From: Trichosporon coremiiforme
Taxonomy: Eukaryota; Basidiomycota; Tremellomycetes; Trichosporonales; Trichosporonaceae
Direction of reading: 5' to 3'
DNA: 64,000 nt
NCBI GenBank assembly: GCA_039545355.1
Contig: BCJJ01000001.1
Location: 494,570 to 558,569, forward strand
The first letter of the stretch is position 1. Each line of letters starts with the position of its first letter. The notes beneath the pieces were generated by a model. It saw only the letters and a list, made by a program, of their open reading frames with translations. It did not search any database and was not told where the DNA came from. Both the position numbers and the translations under genes were made by a program. Positions 58,801 to 64,000 of the stretch are shown here, in pieces.

Positions 58801-61800
58801 TCGGCGGGCGTGGCGGCGGCAGGGGTGGCGACGGTCTCGGAAGCGGGCGTTGCAGTCTCGGCAGGCGTGGGGGCCTGGACAGGCGACTCGGCGCGGGACT
58901 CGGCAACGGGGGCGGGCTCGACCTTCTCGAGCTCGGCGGCGGCAGGAGTGGCCCCGACGGCGGCAACAACCTCCTCGGTCTCCACGGGCTCCTCGGCAGC
59001 CTTCTTAGCAACGACGGGCTCAGTGACGGCCTCAACGGGCTTCTCGGCGGCAGGGGAGACCTCGGCAGCCTTATCAACGGGGGTGGCCTCAACAACCGGC
59101 TCAATCTCCTCGGCGGAGGGGATGAAGGGCTCAGCCTTCTCCTCGGCAGAGGCAGCGACGGGCTCAACCTTCTCGACAGGCGCGGCCTCAGGGGCGGGCT
59201 CGGCCTTCTTCTCTTCGATGGCGGGGGCGGGAGCAGCTTGGACAACAGGCTCAACCTTCTCAATCTTCTCAACTTCGGCAACAACAGGAGCAACCTCGAC
59301 GGGCTCGTCCTTCTTGACCTCGACGGGCTCGACCTTTTCAACGGGGGCGGGAGCAGACTCGACAACATGCTCGACCTTCTCCTCAGCGGCGGGAGCAGAC
59401 TCGACAACGGGCTTAGGCTTCTTCTCAACAATGGCCTCGACAACGGCAGGCTCGTCCTTCTTGACTTCGGGGACGGGATCGGGCTCCTCGGCCACAATAG
59501 GGGCGGAGGCGGCGACAGCCTCCTCAACAGGGGCGGCGGGAGCGGTCTCTTCAACCCCCCGGACAACAATCTCGGCAGGAGCGGCACGCTCGGCGGACTC
59601 AGCAGCAGGGGCAGACTCAGTAACGGTCTCGACCTCGACCTTCTTCTCTTCGACCGGGGCCTCAACCTTGGTCTCCTTCTCCTCAACGGCGGGCTCCTTC
59701 TTCTCAATAACGTCCTCCTTCTTCTCCTCGACAGCGTCCTTCGTCTCCTCGACCTTCTCGACAATGACCTCGTCATTCGTCTCAGCGGCGGGCTTCTCGG
59801 TAGTGGATTCCTGAACCTTTACCTCCTCGGCGGCGGGCTCGACGGCAGCGGCGACGACCGCAGGTACCTCAACAACAACAGGCTCGACGGCAGGGGCAGC
59901 GACCTCCTCCTTCTTCTCGACGACGGATACTTCCTCCTTGGAGACAGGAGCGGCTTCAGCGGCGGCAGGCTTCTCCTCGACAGCCTTGACCTCAACCGGC
60001 TTCTCCTCAACGGCTGGCTTCTCCTCGGCAGCAGGCTTGGCCTCCTCAACGGCGACCTCAACCTGGGCCCCCTCAACAACGGGCTTCGTCTCAGCCACGG
60101 GCTCGGCGATCTTCACCTCAACGGGGGCGGCGACCGGCTCCTCGACCGTGACATCCTCAACAGCGGGGGGCTCAGTCTCCTCAACAGGCCTGACCTCCTC
60201 GACGACGGCGGGGGTCTCTACGGCCGCGAGAGTAGGCTCCTCAGCAGCAACCGTGGACTCGGCCTTGGCGACTTTGGGCTGCTCCGGCTCGGCGGGCTTC
60301 TCGGCGGCGACGATGGTCTCGGTGACAATGGGATCGGCGGCGGCAGCCTTGGCGGGCACAGCCTCTGGAGCGAGCTTCTCAGCGACGGCCTCTGCCACCT
60401 TAACGGGCGCGGCAGGGGCCTCGACAGGAGCAGGGGCGGTGTCGACGGGAGCGGCTTCAGCCTTGGGCTCCTCAGCGGCGGGAGCAGACCCAACCTTGGC
60501 CGCCTCGACATCGGGCTCGGGGGTCTTCTCGGTGACCCTCTCGACCTTGGGCTCCTCAACCTTGGGGGTCTCCTCAACGGCAGCCTCCGCCTTCTCGGCG
60601 GCAGGCTCAGCCTGGGTCTCCTCGATCTTAGCCTCTTCCTCAGCCTTGGGCTCTTCAACAACCTTGGGGGCCTCGGCAACAGCAGCAGCGACGGCCTCAG
60701 GAGCGGTCTCGGTTTTGGGCTCCTCGATGGCGGCGATGATCCCCGTGACAGGCTCGGCAATCTTTTCAACGACCAGCTCGACGACAGCCTCGACCTTCAG
60801 CTCCTCAGTCTTGACGGGTTCGGCAGCCTTCTCCGCGACAGGCTCCGACACAGCCTCGACGGCGGGAGTAGGCTCAGCGACAATCTCAGCGACCTTCTCG
60901 ATAACCGGCTCGGCAGCCTTAACCTCGGCGACGTGCTCAACGACCTTCTCCTCGACGACCGGCTCAGGGGAAGCTTCGGCGACGGGAGCAGTCTCGACGA
61001 TAGGCTCAGCAGCCTTCTCAACGACAGGAGCGGCGGCGGCTTCAATGGCAGGCTCAGCCTTGACATCCTCAACCTTAGACTCCTCAACCTTGGCTTCCTC
61101 AACCTTGGCCTCTTCGACCTTGGCCGCAGGCTCAGCGGCAGGCTCGGAGGCGGCCTCGACGACGGGAGTGGTCTCGATCTTGGGCTCCTCAGCCACGGGC
61201 TCAGGAGCCTTATCGACGACGACGGGCTCGGCGATCTTCTCGGCAACGGGAGCGAGGACGACCTCAGGGGCGACCTCGATCTTGACTTCCTCAGCCTTGG
61301 GGGCAGGCTCGGCAGCGGGCTCGACCGCAGCCTTCTCGACAACGGGCTTGGTGACAGCCTCAGCAGCGACAGGGACGACAACCTCCTCGATCGCAGGCTC
61401 GGCGACAGGCTCAGGAGTAGCCTCGACCTGGGGAGCAACCTCGACGACCTCAGCCTCGACCTTAGTGGGAGCCTCCTCCTTCACGGGCTCGACAACAGCC
61501 TCGGCCTGAACGACGGGCTCAGGAGCAGCCTTAACCTTAACGGGCTCAGGAGCAGGGTCCTCCTTGACAGGCTCGGCAGCGACCTCCTTGGCAGGCTCGG
61601 GGACTGCCTCAATCTCGGCGACAGGCTCCGCGATGGGCTCGGCGGTCTTCTCGACCTTTGGCTCCTCGACCTTGACGGGATCCTCGACGGCGGTGGGGAC
61701 AACCTCAGGAGCGGCGGCCTCGACAGGCTTGGCCTCAGAAACAGCCTCCTCCGTCTTGACGGCCTCGGTAACAGGAGCAGCAACCTCGGCAGCGGGGGCC

Positions 61801-64000
61801 CCCACGAAGGCCACAGCTGCTTTGATGGGCTCGGCAGCAGATGCGACGACCTCCTCAACCTTGGTCTCGGCGGACTTCTCGGCAGCGGCCTCAGTGACGG
61901 AAACGGCCACGGGGACAGGCTCGGCAACGGGGGCGGCAACCTCGACGGGCTGCTCCTCAGACTTGGGCTCGACAGACTTCTCTTCGACAACAGCATCGGC
62001 GATGGTGGGAGCCTCGACCTTGGGGGCCTCGACAGCGACCTCCTCGGGCATCTCAACCGCGGCCACAGCCTTAGGGGCCTCAATGTCGGCGACCTTCTCC
62101 TCGACCTTCACGATGGCGGGCTCGGAAACGGGCTCAGCGATCTTCTCCTCGACAGCCGGAGCGTCGGTCTCGACGACGGGCTCGGCGCCCTTCTCGGTGA
62201 TGGGCTCGACAGCCTTCTCAGCAGTGGGCTTGAGCTCCTCGGGAGCGGCATCGACAACAGGAGCCTCAACAGGGGCCTCAGCCTTCGGGGCTTCGGCAAT
62301 GGGAGCAGGGACCTCAGAGGGCTTCTCCTCAACCTTTACAGGCTCAGGGGCAGCCTCGACCGGCTTCTCGGTCCCGACAGGAGCAACCTCGGCAGCCTTC
62401 TCAACCACGGGCTCAGCCTTCGGGGACTCGACGGCCGGCTCGACCTTCTCCTCGGCCTTGGTCTCCGGAACGACCTCGGCAACGGGGGTGGTGACAACGG
62501 GCCCCTCGACAGGCTTCTCCTCGAGGGGGGCGGCCTTCTTCTCGGCGACAGGAACCTCAACAGCAGCGCCAACAACCTCAATGATGGGAGCAGGCTCGGC
62601 AGCCTCAAACTTGACGGGCTCCTCAACCTTGGGGGCAGCAGGCTCCTCAGCCTTGATGGGCTCAGCAGCGGGGGCGGCAACCTGCTCCTCGACCTTGACG
62701 GGCTCGGCCGCATTCTCGACAGCCTTGGGGCCCTCCTCGACGACGGGATCGGCTACCTTGGTCTCGGCGACAGGCTCGGCGGCCCTTACGTCCGCAACGG
62801 GCTCCGCAGCCTTGGCGACCTCCTCGACAACGGGCTCGGGGGCAGCCTTAACGACCTTGGCCTCGACAACAGGCCCAGCAGCCTTCATCTCGGCAATGGG
62901 CTTCTCAATCTTGGCAGCGGGAGTCTTCACCTCGACAGCCTTGACCTCGACCTTTTCAGCGGCGGCCTCAACGGGGACGGCCACCTCGGGCTCGGCCACC
63001 TTGACGGGCTCAACAGTCTTGGGCTCCTCAACCTTAACCGGCTCGGCGGGGTTGGACTGCTCAACAGGCTTGACCTCAGCGGGAGCAGGCTCGGGATCAG
63101 CCTCAACAACGGCAGGGGCCTCGGTGGCATGCTTGGGCTCCTCCTTGGCGGCCGCGACGGCAGAAGTGGCCCCAACGGCGGGAGCCTCAAGGGCGGGAAC
63201 AGTCTCAGCGGGCTTGACCTCCTCGACAGACCTGGTCTCGACGATGGGCTCGGACTGGGCAGCTACAGGGGCAGGAGCCTCGGCGACGGCCGCCTCTTGG
63301 GGGACAGGGACCTCAACAGGCTTCTCCACCTTGGGAGCCTCGACGGCCTTGGGCTTTTCAGCCTTCACCTCCTTGACGTGCTCGGAGGCTACGGGCTTGG
63401 CCTCCTCGACAGGATTGACCTCCTTGACGGCCTCGACCTTGGGCTCCTCGACGGTCTCGACAGCCTTGATCTCAGCGACCGGCTCGGCGATCTGGACCTC
63501 GGCAACAGGCTCCTCCTTTTTGGTTTCGACGGGGACAACCTCAGCAACGGGCGATACCTCGACGACAGGAGCAACGATCTCGGCCTTGAGCTCCTCGGTA
63601 GCGGGTTTCTCCTTCTTGACCTCGACGGGAACAGCCTCAACAGGAGTCGCCTCAACAGGGACGGCCTCAGGGACGGGTACGATGGTCTTCACCTCGGCCA
63701 CAGGCTCGACGGCCTCGGGCTCCTCCTTAACGGGGTCGACGACGTTAGCTTCGACAGCAGGAGCCGCGGCCTCGACCTTATCCTCCTTGATGGGCTCGGC
63801 GACCTGAACCTCAGCGACAGGCTCAACGGACTTGGCCTCGATGGGAGCGGCCTCGACAGCGGAAGCAGCCTCGACGCTAGGAGTAGCGGGAGCAGGGGTC
63901 TCACCGGCCTTCTCCTCGACAGCCTTGGGCTCCTCAGTCTTGGTCTCGGCGACTGGCTCAGGGGCAGCAGCAGGCTGCTCTTTCTTCGTCTCCACGGGGG
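58617..64000 (-). CDS. Giant Ala/Glu/Pro/Val/Lys repeat protein (PEVK-like), 5' end beyond window
   Basis: A single intron-free frame of over 1,790 codons runs from the stop at 58617 off the right edge; no start codon is visible. Nearly all of it is a degenerate repeat of about 8-14 residues built around units such as EPVAEVK, AAEPVVE, KVEEPK and EKVEPV, with almost no aromatic residues and no Trp or Tyr that I could find. It is strongly acidic and should be extended and disordered, like titin PEVK segments. The C-terminus changes character: after VETKEPTFPEFPAFPPGSP comes a compact, cysteine-bearing end (MELFQCVLCTARGLAKDQE, LDSLAQCCEEFTRANLA) that may be a folded module. There is no membrane span, signal peptide or GPI site in the part seen. 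Family and function are unknown. Confidence 0.85.
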   Translation of the reverse strand, partial: PVETKKEQPAAAPEPVAETKTEEPKAVEEKAGETPAPATPSVEAASAVEAAPIEAKSVEPVAEVQVAEPIKEDKVEAAAPAVEANVVDPVKEEPEAVEPVAEVKTIVPVPEAVPVEATPVEAVPVEVKKEKPATEELKAEIVAPVVEVSPVAEVVPVETKKEEPVAEVQIAEPVAEIKAVETVEEPKVEAVKEVNPVEEAKPVASEHVKEVKAEKPKAVEAPKVEKPVEVPVPQEAAVAEAPAPVAAQSEPIVETRSVEEVKPAETVPALEAPAVGATSAVAAAKEEPKHATEAPAVVEADPEPAPAEVKPVEQSNPAEPVKVEEPKTVEPVKVAEPEVAVPVEAAAEKVEVKAVEVKTPAAKIEKPIAEMKAAGPVVEAKVVKAAPEPVVEEVAKAAEPVADVRAAEPVAETKVADPVVEEGPKAVENAAEPVKVEEQVAAPAAEPIKAEEPAAPKVEEPVKFEAAEPAPIIEVVGAAVEVPVAEKKAAPLEEKPVEGPVVTTPVAEVVPETKAEEKVEPAVESPKAEPVVEKAAEVAPVGTEKPVEAAPEPVKVEEKPSEVPAPIAEAPKAEAPVEAPVVDAAPEELKPTAEKAVEPITEKGAEPVVETDAPAVEEKIAEPVSEPAIVKVEEKVADIEAPKAVAAVEMPEEVAVEAPKVEAPTIADAVVEEKSVEPKSEEQPVEVAAPVAEPVPVAVSVTEAAAEKSAETKVEEVVASAAEPIKAAVAFVGAPAAEVAAPVTEAVKTEEAVSEAKPVEAAAPEVVPTAVEDPVKVEEPKVEKTAEPIAEPVAEIEAVPEPAKEVAAEPVKEDPAPEPVKVKAAPEPVVQAEAVVEPVKEEAPTKVEAEVVEVAPQVEATPEPVAEPAIEEVVVPVAAEAVTKPVVEKAAVEPAAEPAPKAEEVKIEVAPEVVLAPVAEKIAEPVVVDKAPEPVAEEPKIETTPVVEAASEPAAEPAAKVEEAKVEEAKVEESKVEDVKAEPAIEAAAAPVVEKAAEPIVETAPVAEASPEPVVEEKVVEHVAEVKAAEPVIEKVAEIVAEPTPAVEAVSEPVAEKAAEPVKTEELKVEAVVELVVEKIAEPVTGIIAAIEEPKTETAPEAVAAAVAEAPKVVEEPKAEEEAKIEETQAEPAAEKAEAAVEETPKVEEPKVERVTEKTPEPDVEAAKVGSAPAAEEPKAEAAPVDTAPAPVEAPAAPVKVAEAVAEKLAPEAVPAKAAAADPIVTETIVAAEKPAEPEQPKVAKAESTVAAEEPTLAAVETPAVVEEVRPVEETEPPAVEDVTVEEPVAAPVEVKIAEPVAETKPVVEGAQVEVAVEEAKPAAEEKPAVEEKPVEVKAVEEKPAAAEAAPVSKEEVSVVEKKEEVAAPAVEPVVVEVPAVVAAAVEPAAEEVKVQESTTEKPAAETNDEVIVEKVEETKDAVEEKKEDVIEKKEPAVEEKETKVEAPVEEKKVEVETVTESAPAAESAERAAPAEIVVRGVEETAPAAPVEEAVAASAPIVAEEPDPVPEVKKDEPAVVEAIVEKKPKPVVESAPAAEEKVEHVVESAPAPVEKVEPVEVKKDEPVEVAPVVAEVEKIEKVEPVVQAAPAPAIEEKKAEPAPEAAPVEKVEPVAASAEEKAEPFIPSAEEIEPVVEATPVDKAAEVSPAAEKPVEAVTEPVVAKKAAEEPVETEEVVAAVGATPAAAELEKVEPAPVAESRAESPVQAPTPAETATPASETVATPAAATPADVETKEPTFPEFPAFPPGSPQATRMELFQCVLCTARGLAKDQETLDSLAQCCEEFTRANLA

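Noticed and set aside
61564..63807. Long plus-strand open frame (over 700 codons, Ser/Thr/Ala/Gly-rich) opposite the A/E/P/V repeat gene
   Set aside because: The repeat uses GAG/GAC/GCC/GTC codons, whose complement is almost stop-free, so long antisense frames arise automatically. Similar ones occur at 58789-59814 and 59938-61509. None has its own start context or domain.

Overview
The window looks like nuclear DNA of a basidiomycete yeast, most likely Tremellomycetes and perhaps Trichosporonales. The evidence is GC-rich, densely packed, intron-rich eukaryotic genes; very small spliceosomal introns (most are 34-50 nt, with a mode of 36-38 nt) carrying a CTGAC or CTAAC branch site a few bases before the acceptor; and fungal-type proteins such as DASH Hsk3, Ynd1 apyrase, Exo84, a bifunctional Met8-like protein and a SYLF-SH3 protein. 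The lineage call is inference from protein flavour and intron style. I saw no CRISPR array, rRNA, convincing tRNA or transposon.

Layout. 1-929 (-): 5' part of the DHH1 RNA helicase, cut by the left edge. 1896-4012 (-): disordered protein with a C-terminal CaaX box. 3924-7010: gene-poor. 7011-7502 (+): dynein roadblock light chain. 8153-10674 (+): Golgi apyrase YND1. 11116-12339 (+): cyclophilin-40, tail to tail with EXO84 (12409-15245, -). 15551-16602 (+): TRAX (translin family). 16925-18198 (+): UMP kinase URA6. 18461-23087 (-): RNA polymerase III largest subunit RPC1, divergent from SLY1 (23508-25755, +). 26033-40051 (+): cytoplasmic dynein heavy chain, the largest complete gene at about 4,579 codons. 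40235-41161 (-): MET8. 41725-43419 (+): PRO3. 44758-47256 (+): LSB3/YSC84. 48310-50183 (+): NMN adenylyltransferase. 50713-52900 (-): LRR-like protein. 53446 to about 54310 (-): unresolved multi-exon gene. 55286-56714 (-): cytochrome c1. 57978-58300 (+): DASH subunit HSK3. 58617-64000 (-): very long Ala/Glu/Pro/Val/Lys repeat protein, cut by the right edge.

Most genes are housekeeping and are not one pathway, but a cytoskeleton and transport theme recurs: dynein heavy chain and roadblock chain, exocyst Exo84, Sly1, actin-linked Lsb3 and kinetochore Hsk3. Gene models were built by hand: exon joins were chosen so that GT-AG sites, the branch motif, reading phase and family sequence all agree. 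The least explained material is the A/E/P/V repeat protein, the CaaX protein whose first exon is missing, the unresolved 53.4-54.3 kb gene, and a set of recurrent palindromic CACGTG sites in divergent promoters.
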